Source of the DNA: CAYZUC01 sp964481705
GTDB lineage: Bacteria; Bacillota; Clostridia; Lachnospirales; Lachnospiraceae
DNA: 22,720 nucleotides
Reading direction: 5' to 3'
NCBI GenBank assembly: GCA_964481705.1
Contig: CAYZUC010000046.1
Location: 1-22,720 of the forward strand
A model generated the notes under the pieces. The model was given only the letters and a program-made list of their open reading frames with translations. It did not search any database and was not told the origin of the DNA. This document shows positions 1-7,627 of the stretch, in pieces. How positions within the stretch are numbered: the stretch's first letter is position 1; every line of letters starts with the position of its first letter. The translations under genes were made by a program, and so were the position numbers.

Positions 1-1
1 A

Positions 2-739
2 TGTCTTGATGGAATTACAGCAGCAATGAATGCAGGTATTCCGATTATTGGATTTGATTCTGGTGTAACAAATCCTCCAGAGGGTGCCATATTCGCCAGT
101 GCATCTACGGATAATTATGCAGCTGGTGTTCTGGCAGCAGAGGAAACCTTTAAACTGATCAAGGATAAAACGGTCACAGGCAGTAAAATAGGCGTATTAT
201 CACAGGATGCAACTGGTGAATCTGTATTCAGTCGTGGCATGGGCTTTATTGACAAGATGAAAGAGTTAATTGAGGCGGAAGGATTAACTGTTTCCGTAGA
301 AGGTCATGCAAAGTTTGAAAACAAAACAGAGGGAGCAGATGTTATCATCCAGGTAGCAGTTCCGGCATCTGTCACAATGGAATTATCCGTTGTAGATGCT
401 CAGAATATGATTAATGATGACGCCTATGTTGCTATCTATGGTTCTAACCAGCATTCAGCAGAGGCACTGATTACTGCAGATGAGAATCTGGGTAAGGTGG
501 GAAAAGATGGAATTATAGGCGTTGGATTTGATGCGGGAACCATGATTAAAAATGCTGTAAAAAGCGGTAAACTTGCAGGAGCAATAACACAGGATCCAAT
601 GAATATGGGACGTAAGACAGTAGAACTTGCTGTAAAAGCAGCCAATGGTGAGCCTGTAGAGGATGTAGATACCGGTTGCCAGTGGTATACATCGGATAAC
701 ATGGATGATCCAAGTATCGCGCCAAATCTCTATGATTAA
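2..739 (+). CDS. sugar ABC transporter substrate-binding protein (3' part, type I periplasmic-binding fold)
   Basis: This is the C-terminal part of an extracellular sugar-binding protein of the ribose/galactose/fructose class (Peripla_BP_4), which delivers a sugar to an ABC importer. The frame is open from base 2 to the stop at 737-739 with no start site, so the gene begins before the window. The first visible residues, LDGITAAMNAGIPIIGFDSG, are the typical strand-helix-strand of this fold. Further on, GIIGVGFDAGTMIKNAVKSG and ITQDPMNMGRKTVELAVKA match the second lobe. The signal sequence and the permease and ATPase genes lie outside the window, if present. A PfkB sugar kinase downstream suggests a hexose or pentose such as fructose, but the ligand cannot be read from this fragment. 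A VOC gene follows with no intergenic gap. Confidence 0.88.
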   Translation, partial: CLDGITAAMNAGIPIIGFDSGVTNPPEGAIFASASTDNYAAGVLAAEETFKLIKDKTVTGSKIGVLSQDATGESVFSRGMGFIDKMKELIEAEGLTVSVEGHAKFENKTEGADVIIQVAVPASVTMELSVVDAQNMINDDAYVAIYGSNQHSAEALITADENLGKVGKDGIIGVGFDAGTMIKNAVKSGKLAGAITQDPMNMGRKTVELAVKAANGEPVEDVDTGCQWYTSDNMDDPSIAPNLYD

Positions 740-1147
740 GTGAGAATGGATATGAGATGTTTTACAACAGGTTTACAGCATATTGGTATCCCAACTACAT
801 TGTTTGAGCAATCAATGAAGTTTTATCAGATGATAGGATTTCAATCTCAATTGGAAATAGTACTGCAAGATACCGGTAAGAAAGTTGCTTTTTTGGAAAT
901 GAATGGTCTGGTTTTAGAATTATATGAAAAAAATAAGATAAAAGAAGCAGATAGTAGATCGGGTTGTATTGATCATTTATGCATCGATGTTACGGATGTG
1001 AATTTAGTATATGAATATATATGCAAAATGAATTGTAGTATACTCGATGAAGAGATTCAAAGTCTTCCTTTTTGGAAGAATGGAATCAGGTTCTTTACAA
1101 TTGAAGGTCCGAATCATGAAAAGATTGAATTCTGCCAAAAACTATAA
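740..1147 (+). CDS. VOC superfamily (glyoxalase-fold) metalloprotein
   Basis: This is a small protein of the vicinal oxygen chelate superfamily (glyoxalase I/dioxygenase/fosfomycin-resistance fold). It shows two beta-alpha-beta-beta-beta modules: LQHIGIPTT...FYQMIGF near the start and IDHLCIDVTD in the second half. The usual metal-ligand positions look occupied (His in LQHIG, Glu in LVLELYE, His in IDHLC, Glu in KIEFCQ), so it is probably an active metal-dependent enzyme; the substrate is unknown. The start is uncertain. A GTG at 740 directly abuts the upstream stop, while ATG at 746 or 752 is equally possible, and GTGAG at 740-744 could serve as ribosome binding site for ATG 752. Its position between a sugar-binding protein and a sugar kinase suggests a role in the same sugar's metabolism or in detoxifying a keto-aldehyde by-product (inference). 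Confidence 0.8.
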   Translation: MRMDMRCFTTGLQHIGIPTTLFEQSMKFYQMIGFQSQLEIVLQDTGKKVAFLEMNGLVLELYEKNKIKEADSRSGCIDHLCIDVTDVNLVYEYICKMNCSILDEEIQSLPFWKNGIRFFTIEGPNHEKIEFCQKL

Positions 1148-1180
1148 AATAACTACGCTGTAGAATTCAGAAAATTGGAA

Positions 1181-1231
1181 ACAGCTGCTGTCATTTTGCT
1201 CGATGGAGCTTTTATAATGACATGCAGCTGT
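1181..1231 (+). promoter_or_regulatory. long nested inverted repeat before the sugar kinase gene
   Basis: ACAGCTGC-TGTCATT (1181-1195) pairs with AATGACA-T-GCAGCTGT (1216-1231), leaving one bulged base. Inside it, GCTC (1198-1201) pairs with GAGC (1206-1209) across a GATG loop, so the whole stretch can form one long interrupted hairpin. It is followed by only four T residues, which is weak for an intrinsic terminator. A TATAAT lies inside the right part (1213-1218) without a good -35. It could be an attenuator or mRNA-processing hairpin between transporter and kinase genes, or an operator over a promoter. Confidence 0.5.
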
Positions 1232-1287
1232 TTTACAATTGTATCTAAGATAATAACAAGGGAAAGATAGAAGAAAGGAACGAAGTG

Positions 1288-2268
1288 ATGAATAAGAAAT
1301 ATGATGTAATAGCGTTAGGAGAATTACTTGTTGATATGATAGATCATGGAAGAACAGAAAGGGGAAACACTTTGTTTGAAGCAAATCCCGGAGGGGCTCC
1401 CTGTAATGCCCTTGCTATGCTGAGACAATTGAATCGTAAGGTAGGGTTTATAGGAAAGGTCGGAGATGATCTATTAGGACACGAGCTAAAGGAAACTCTT
1501 GATAAGTTGGGGATAAATTCGGAGAATTTGATCATGGATCCTTATTACCGAACCACCTTAGCTTTTGTAAAGAACTTTGAGGATGGTGACAGGGATTTTT
1601 CATTTTATCGCAATCCGGGTGCGGATATGATGTTAACAAAGAATGAGATTCCAGTGGATGTAATACGAAATACAAAGATTTTTCATTATGGAACGATATC
1701 TATGACACATCATGAAGTAAGAGAAGCGACATATTATGCGATAGATGAAGCAAAGAAGTCAGGAGCAATTACTTCCTTTGATCCCAATATAAGAGAAACT
1801 TTGTGGAACGACTTAAATGATGCAAAAGAACAGCTAGAAAAAGGATTGGAAAAATGTGACGTATTGAAAATATCTGATAATGAGATTCTGTGGTTTACCG
1901 GTGAAAATGATTACTCTAGAGCTGTGGAGAAAATTCGTGAGAAATATTCGATTCCCCTGATTACAGTATCTCTTGGAAAGATGGGAAGCAGAGCATACTA
2001 TAGGAGTCCCGACAATGGAAAAGAAAATATTGTTGTAGAAGAGAAACCATTTTTACAAGAAGACACGATTGAGACAACTGGGGCAGGGGATACCTTTTGT
2101 GGATGTGTACTTAATTTTGTTTTGGAAAATGGCTTATATAATGTGAATGAGTCAAAATTGAGAAGTATGCTGCGTTTTGCTAATTGTGCTGCTTCAATTG
2201 TGACTACTAGAAGAGGAGCACTTAAGGTCATGCCAACGAGAGAAGAAATTATTCATCGAATGGTGTAA
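1288..2268 (+). CDS. PfkB-family carbohydrate kinase, fructokinase-like
   Basis: This is an ATP-dependent sugar kinase of the ribokinase/PfkB family, most like fructokinases (fructose to fructose 6-phosphate, cytoplasmic). The N-terminus carries VIALGELLVDMID and the family signature around NPGGAPCNALAMLRQL followed by GKVGDDLLG. The C-terminal ATP/anion-hole motif TTGAGDTFCG holds the catalytic base, Asp268 counted from this start. SFDPNIRETLW in the middle is typical of fructokinases. The length of about 326 residues is normal. Start chosen as ATG 1288 with AGAAAGGA at 1272-1279 as ribosome binding site; a GTG just before it at 1285 is possible. It follows the sugar-binding protein and VOC genes across a 137-nt gap that holds a large hairpin, and probably acts on the imported sugar. 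Fructose is the best guess; other ketoses cannot be excluded. Confidence 0.9.
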   Translation: MNKKYDVIALGELLVDMIDHGRTERGNTLFEANPGGAPCNALAMLRQLNRKVGFIGKVGDDLLGHELKETLDKLGINSENLIMDPYYRTTLAFVKNFEDGDRDFSFYRNPGADMMLTKNEIPVDVIRNTKIFHYGTISMTHHEVREATYYAIDEAKKSGAITSFDPNIRETLWNDLNDAKEQLEKGLEKCDVLKISDNEILWFTGENDYSRAVEKIREKYSIPLITVSLGKMGSRAYYRSPDNGKENIVVEEKPFLQEDTIETTGAGDTFCGCVLNFVLENGLYNVNESKLRSMLRFANCAASIVTTRRGALKVMPTREEIIHRMV

Positions 2269-2367
2269 TAATTTCCCCTTTTTAAAGAATAATTTCTACC
2301 GTCATATGAGAATTGGTAACATATAATAGAAGAAGTGATATTGTAAAATTTATATAGTGGGAGATTG

Positions 2368-4416
2368 ATGGAGAGGATAAGAATGCAAAAGAAAGCAAGT
2401 ATTAAAATGAAGTTAATTCGTGCGTTTATGATTCCAATCATATTTATTGTATTACTTGGATGGATTTCCTATAGCAAAGCGGCAAAAGCGATTATTGATA
2501 ACTATAAAAATGCTTCTATGAATACTGTTATACAGACAAGACAATATTATCAGCTGCTTTTTCAAAACATGGAAAGTAAGTCTCTTGAAATAGCATCCAA
2601 TACCAATATGAGAGATTACTATAGCGGAGTATACCAAGGCGATGTTGTGAAAGAGTTGTCATTATATGAACAATTTACCCGAAATATAAAGAAGACTTGC
2701 ATGTCAGATGATTCTATTGGTATGGTTTCTGTTATGGCTCCGACAGGTAAGAACTACACAACCATTGGGAATTTTACGAGCGATGCATATAATGAATACG
2801 TTAAAACGAAGGAAGGAAGAGAACTACTGGAGAATGAGGAAGCATCCTGGAGTGGATTTCATTCTTTTATTGATGATACACTGCGAACCTCTCCTAAGGA
2901 TTATGCAATTTCGTTGGGACGCAATGTAGTGGATTACTATAATCATCCAATTGGCATGCTGATTATGGATGTAACAATACAAGCAATCCAACAGCCCTTG
3001 GGAGGAATTAATCTTCCGGAAGGGAGTTTATGCACACTTGTTTTGCCGGGTGGGAGAGGGGTTTCAAGTAATGGAATCAGTGAAGACTACGTTTTTACAA
3101 AAACCGGACTATATGATAAAACATTAGGTGCATTAGAAGAAAATGGTCTTTCCAATGTGCAGTATAATGGAAAGAAGTATATTTTTTTGTATTCAAAGGT
3201 ACAATATGGAGATTGTGTTTTATGTACCCTGATACCGGAAGGTGTTGTAAAAAGTCAGGCAAAAGACATACAAAAGATAACTGTAATTATGGTGTTTCTC
3301 TCGTCTATGATAGCAATTTTCATTGCTATACTGATTGCGAATGGAATAGGAAATACAATCAGAGGAATCAATAAGGCGGTTAGTCTCGCAGAAGAAGGTA
3401 ATCTAACAGTCGAAATTCACACAAAGAGAAAAGACGAGTTTCGGCAATTGACGAAGCACATTTCTGGTATGCTAATAGGGATGAAGGGATTGATTCACAC
3501 AACAACAGAGGTATCTTCTTCAGTAGCGCTCTCAGCAGATTCAGTTGCTAGTTCATCGGGAGAGTTTGTAAAGACTTCGAAAGCAATTTCTACAGCAATC
3601 AGTCAGATTGATGAGGCTCTTTCTATGCAGGCAGAGGATGCTGTTGTTTGTCAAACTAAGATGACGCATCTTGACGATATGATTGGAGAGGCTGAAAAAA
3701 GTGCAAATCAGATTGCATCTCTATCAGAGCAAACAGAAGGGATTATTGATTTTAGTATATCTGCACTTCAGGAACTGGGACAGAAATCATATGCTACTGC
3801 AGATATCACGAGAGTGGTAATAGAAGGAATCAATGAGCTAAAAATGGAATCGATGACTATCAGTGATATTGTTACCACAATGAGCAATATTGCTGATCAA
3901 ACCAATTTACTCTCATTAAATGCATCTATTGAGGCCGCCAGAGTAGGAACCTCGGGAAAAGGCTTTGCAGTCGTTGCAGAACAAATTAGAAAACTTTCGG
4001 AGGAATCATTCGAATCATCCAGTAGAATAGGAACGATTGTGACATCTATTCAGTCCAAAATAATTGAAACAGTGGAAACTGCACAGAATGCAGAAGAGAC
4101 GGTACTTCAACAGGGAGAAGCGCTGGAAAATACCATGAAGGCCTTTGGAGAAATCACGCAGCATGTCGAGGATTTGAATGAGAATATTAGTGGTATTACA
4201 AAACAGTTGGAGAGAATATCTCTAACAAAAAATGATACCGTTGAAGCAATATCAAATATTACGGCAACACTGGAGGAAACAGCGGCAACATCAGAGGAAG
4301 TAGATGAAGCGGCACGTAGACAATTAATCTCGGCAGAACAACTGAATACGGAAGCCTGTCAGTTAGGTGAAGAAGCATCGGCTCTTCAGAACGCAATCGC
4401 AAGGTTTAGAGTTTAG
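2368..4416 (+). CDS. methyl-accepting chemotaxis protein
   Basis: This is a transmembrane chemoreceptor that would signal to CheA/CheW and bias flagellar rotation. In order: a short cytoplasmic start, a membrane segment at about 15-34 (FMIPIIFIVLLGWISY), an extracellular sensor of about 270 residues (probably Cache-like, inferred from size and layout), a second membrane segment at about 306-329, a HAMP domain (IRGINKAVSLAEEGNLTVEI), and a long helical signalling domain. The hairpin tip IADQTNLLSLNASIEAARVG at about 508-527 is nearly the canonical MCP core, followed by GKGFAVVAEQIRKLSEES. No C-terminal CheR-binding pentapeptide is present. Start taken as ATG 2368, behind GGGAG; ATG 2383, with AGAGG in front, is a real alternative. 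A TATAAT at 2322-2327 without a clear -35 may be its promoter. The LacI-type cyclase gene starts 29 nt downstream, so the two are probably cotranscribed. Confidence 0.95.
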   Translation: MERIRMQKKASIKMKLIRAFMIPIIFIVLLGWISYSKAAKAIIDNYKNASMNTVIQTRQYYQLLFQNMESKSLEIASNTNMRDYYSGVYQGDVVKELSLYEQFTRNIKKTCMSDDSIGMVSVMAPTGKNYTTIGNFTSDAYNEYVKTKEGRELLENEEASWSGFHSFIDDTLRTSPKDYAISLGRNVVDYYNHPIGMLIMDVTIQAIQQPLGGINLPEGSLCTLVLPGGRGVSSNGISEDYVFTKTGLYDKTLGALEENGLSNVQYNGKKYIFLYSKVQYGDCVLCTLIPEGVVKSQAKDIQKITVIMVFLSSMIAIFIAILIANGIGNTIRGINKAVSLAEEGNLTVEIHTKRKDEFRQLTKHISGMLIGMKGLIHTTTEVSSSVALSADSVASSSGEFVKTSKAISTAISQIDEALSMQAEDAVVCQTKMTHLDDMIGEAEKSANQIASLSEQTEGIIDFSISALQELGQKSYATADITRVVIEGINELKMESMTISDIVTTMSNIADQTNLLSLNASIEAARVGTSGKGFAVVAEQIRKLSEESFESSSRIGTIVTSIQSKIIETVETAQNAEETVLQQGEALENTMKAFGEITQHVEDLNENISGITKQLERISLTKNDTVEAISNITATLEETAATSEEVDEAARRQLISAEQLNTEACQLGEEASALQNAIARFRV

Positions 4417-4445
4417 TTACCGAATGGAGAAATAGGAGCTTTTTA

Positions 4446-6779
4446 ATGAAAAAGAAGTATACAATAGGGGTATTGATTGGAAATGCAACTTCTCCACATA
4501 CAATGGAATTAATGCGAGGAATTTATAATGCTGAGAAACAGGAAGACGTAAATATTCTGTTTTTCCTAGGTATTCACAGCAGTTATTACTATCGTGCTTA
4601 TTTTGGTGATGAACAGGAAAGTAACTATGATTATCAGTTTAATACAATTTATGAATATGCGTGGCTGGGAAAAGTAGATGTATTAATTATTTCTTATGGT
4701 TCACTTGGTATTTTTCTTCAGGAAAATGACAAAGAGAAATTTTTAAGTAAGTTTACCGGTATTCCATATGTATTGATTGAGGAGCGAGACGAAAGTTATA
4801 AAGGAACTTCAATCATATCCGATAACTACCATGGTATGTACAAGCTTACAGAGCATCTGGTACAGACGCATGGTTACCGCAACTTTGTTTATCTTTCTGG
4901 ACCTGAGAATAATACCGATGCAGAAGAAAGAAAATTCGGAGTTATGGATGCACTTAAGAAGCATGGAGTGGAATTAGATGCAAGCAGAATTGAAATTGGA
5001 GATTTCACTTCCTGCGTTGAGGAGAAGGTGAATCATTTACTGAATTGTCATCCGGATACGCAGGTTCTGATGTGTGCGAATGATATTATGGCAGATACGG
5101 CTTACAAAGAATGCATTAAGAGAGGATTGGTGGTTGGAGTGGATATCGCAATCACCGGTTATGATGACTGGGAAGTAGCAGAGACTATGAATCCTCCTCT
5201 TACGACAATCCTTCAAAATGGTTACGATATGGGTTATCAATCGGTACAATGTGCGATTGAACTTTGTATGGGAAAAGCACCGCGAAATATTGTGGCTCCT
5301 GCAGAAGTGATTTTACGTGCTTCTTGTGGATGCAAGATGAAACTTCGTGAGGTTATTGAGGTGGAAAGGGCATTTAATCACAGGAAACCAGAGGAATATA
5401 TTGAAGATTTGAGTAAGAAAATATTGGACAAGATTATTTTGGTAAATATGAATGATGATATCCTTCAGGGAGTGTATCAGCAAATATACAATAATCTGCA
5501 GGAGAGTATTCCACTCTTCTTTTCTGATCAGTGGAGACAGCTGGATTCTGCGAGAATAATCAAACAAGTGAACAGTACATTACTGGGACCTTATATGACA
5601 TATATTTCTGCCAATTCATTAACGTCAGCGATAAACAGCTTTTTTACTGGAGCGATGCTTCGATGTCAGAATCCTGTGAAAAGAGAACGTTTATCTAGTC
5701 TATTGGATTCCATTCAGGGAACGATGAAATCGTTTCAATTAAAGGCTAGTACGGACAAGTACTCTGCGTTCCAGCGAGAATCTTGGTTTATGCCGCAGAT
5801 TTCACGGGATATGATGAATCATATTGATAATGAACAGAAATTCTATCGTGAAGCAATGAAAAAGATTTCTGCACTTAAGTCTCGGAGTGCATACTTATTT
5901 ATATTTGAAAGACCTATAGTACATAAAGGTGATGAAGAATGGATATGCCCAGAACGTTTGTTACTGGCTTCTTACCATAGGGGAGATCTGATTGTAGCAT
6001 ATGAGAGTGAGCAACGACCTGTTATTACGAAAAAAAATGGAATGCTTTCATACTGCAGTTATGATCGAAACATCGTAATGAGTGCTTTTAATCTGTTTTC
6101 AGGCGAAGTTCAATATGGACTATTATTGTCAGAAATCCAGCCTGAGGATATTTCTCTGATTTACTCGGCATCCATGCAGATAGGAATTGCTCTGCATGTT
6201 CATGCAGTAAGTTGTAAACAACGCGTTGCGCAGGAATGCTTACAAGCATTGATTAAGGAAGTGAATGAGAAAAATGAAGTTCTGAATTTTATATCCGGGT
6301 ATGATGAACTGACATCTTGTTTGAATAGAAGAGGTTTTATGGAACGTGCGCTTGCTTTAAATAATGAAAATATAGGAAAGAATGCGGCAATTATTTTTTG
6401 CGATTTAGATCATCTGAAAGAAATCAACGATACATATGGTCATATCGAGGGCGATTTTGCAATTAAAAAAGCAGCATACTATCTTGAACATATGAAACAA
6501 GAAAAGGATATTGTTGGGCGCATTGGCGGAGATGAGTTTGTGTTAATGAGAATCAGTGATGAGGTTGAGTGTGCGAAAAATATGGTTCATAGTTTGAAAT
6601 TATTAATGGATCAATACAATACGGATTCCGAAAAAGATTACTATATTGAGCTTTCCTTGGGTTATCGAGAATATAAGTGTTCAGAAGAGATATCTATTAC
6701 AGAGATTCTGGCAGAAGCGGACAAAATTCTCTATCAGGAAAAGAGAAAGCGTCGTGAGAGTGTGAAGAAGCAAGTATAG
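4446..6779 (+). CDS. LacI-type sugar sensor fused to GGDEF diguanylate cyclase (copy 1)
   Basis: This is a cytoplasmic protein predicted to make cyclic di-GMP from two GTP in response to a small ligand. Residues 1-300 are a LacI/periplasmic-binding-type sensor: TIGVLIGNATSPHTMELMRG at the first strand, LMCANDIMADTAYKEC and AITGYDDWEVAETMNPPLTT near its end. No helix-turn-helix precedes it and there is no signal peptide, so this is a repressor-like sensor without DNA binding. It ends in a conserved RASCGC. Residues 300-600 are a mixed region I cannot assign, possibly GAF-like, and a short helical linker precedes the cyclase. The GGDEF domain starts at about Asp620 (DELTSCLNRRGF), with CDLDHLKEINDTYGHIEGD and intact GGDEF at 694-698. 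The usual inhibitory-site RxxD is QEKD here. Start ATG 4446 has AGGAG at 4434-4438. It follows the MCP gene by 29 nt. Confidence 0.9.
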   Translation: MKKKYTIGVLIGNATSPHTMELMRGIYNAEKQEDVNILFFLGIHSSYYYRAYFGDEQESNYDYQFNTIYEYAWLGKVDVLIISYGSLGIFLQENDKEKFLSKFTGIPYVLIEERDESYKGTSIISDNYHGMYKLTEHLVQTHGYRNFVYLSGPENNTDAEERKFGVMDALKKHGVELDASRIEIGDFTSCVEEKVNHLLNCHPDTQVLMCANDIMADTAYKECIKRGLVVGVDIAITGYDDWEVAETMNPPLTTILQNGYDMGYQSVQCAIELCMGKAPRNIVAPAEVILRASCGCKMKLREVIEVERAFNHRKPEEYIEDLSKKILDKIILVNMNDDILQGVYQQIYNNLQESIPLFFSDQWRQLDSARIIKQVNSTLLGPYMTYISANSLTSAINSFFTGAMLRCQNPVKRERLSSLLDSIQGTMKSFQLKASTDKYSAFQRESWFMPQISRDMMNHIDNEQKFYREAMKKISALKSRSAYLFIFERPIVHKGDEEWICPERLLLASYHRGDLIVAYESEQRPVITKKNGMLSYCSYDRNIVMSAFNLFSGEVQYGLLLSEIQPEDISLIYSASMQIGIALHVHAVSCKQRVAQECLQALIKEVNEKNEVLNFISGYDELTSCLNRRGFMERALALNNENIGKNAAIIFCDLDHLKEINDTYGHIEGDFAIKKAAYYLEHMKQEKDIVGRIGGDEFVLMRISDEVECAKNMVHSLKLLMDQYNTDSEKDYYIELSLGYREYKCSEEISITEILAEADKILYQEKRKRRESVKKQV

Positions 6780-6951
6780 ATTTTTGATTTGATTAAATTA
6801 GTTAAAAATGATATTATGACGGCAAAACATGTAGTCTATTTTATGTATCCCCTTTTCAATTTCTTGGCTATCTATGAAGCTGAGGAAGCATATTCCGTCT
6901 TACCTTTGAATGAAAAGCAGGTACGATCTAATCGGAAAGGATGTTAATAAG

Positions 6952-7521
6952 ATGCCAAAGGAATTATCGGAGATGACGATGGAAGAACTCTGGCAGTTGT
7001 TTCCTATTATTTTGACAGAACATAGTAATGAGTGGGACAAGTGGTATGAGGATGAATACCTGCAATTAAAGAAAATTCTTGGTGATGTTGAGGTGATTCG
7101 AATCTCCCATATCGGAAGTACTGCAATCAGAGAGATTATGGCGAAGCCCACGGTTGACATTTTGATTGAGGTAAAGAGAAAAGCAGAGTTGGATATGGTA
7201 AGTCAATTACTTTCCGACAAGGGTTATCTTTGCATGTGGAAGAGCGATACGCGAGTAACGATGAACAAGGGTTATACCAAGTATGGATTTGCCAAGCGCG
7301 TTTTTCATATTCATATTCGGCTTCCGGGTGATCATGATGAGTTGTATTTTCGAGATTATCTAAATGGAAATCCTGATATTGCGAGAGAATATGAAGAGTT
7401 AAAGCTTACTCTATGGAAAGAGTATGAACACAACAGAGATGCTTACACGGACGCTAAGACCGAGTTTATCAAACAGTATACTGAGGAAGCGAAGCTGCAT
7501 TATGTCAATCGATATGAGTGA
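6952..7521 (+). CDS. GrpB/UPF0157 family protein (nucleotidyltransferase fold)
   Basis: This is a member of the GrpB (UPF0157) family, which has a nucleotidyltransferase-like fold and no firmly established reaction. The family core is clear: RISHIGSTAIREIMAKPTVDILIEV, with the Gly-Ser pair and the Asp-containing strand expected of such folds, then HIHIRLPGDHDELYFRDYL and a helical C-terminus. It is not fused to dephospho-CoA kinase, unlike some relatives. Start chosen as ATG 6952 because the protein then begins MPKELSEMTMEELWQLFPI, as relatives appear to, with GGAAAGG at 6934-6940 upstream (11 nt, rather far). An in-frame ATG at 6910 would add 14 residues but has no ribosome binding site. It is probably a separate unit from its neighbours. 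Confidence 0.82.
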   Translation: MPKELSEMTMEELWQLFPIILTEHSNEWDKWYEDEYLQLKKILGDVEVIRISHIGSTAIREIMAKPTVDILIEVKRKAELDMVSQLLSDKGYLCMWKSDTRVTMNKGYTKYGFAKRVFHIHIRLPGDHDELYFRDYLNGNPDIAREYEELKLTLWKEYEHNRDAYTDAKTEFIKQYTEEAKLHYVNRYE

Positions 7522-7627
7522 GCCTGATGAGCCGCCGATATTGGGTGTACCGGTGGGCAGTTTGGAGACCACAGGTGGAATTTAGAAATGGATTTATCTT
7601 TGAGCTAGTATGGGAGAGGGATAGAGC

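Noticed and set aside
2281..2330. A possible sigma-28 (flagellar) promoter before the MCP gene, with TAAA at 2283 and CCGTCATAT at 2299.
   Set aside because: The spacing is about 12 instead of 15-16 and the -10 is mismatched, so it is not a credible sigma-28 site.
7514..7585. A 23-codon frame beginning ATG AGT GAG CCT overlapping the end of the GrpB gene, rich in Pro and Gly.
   Set aside because: It has no ribosome binding site, overlaps the upstream stop, and resembles no known small peptide family. It may be a remnant of a gene but is not supported as a CDS.
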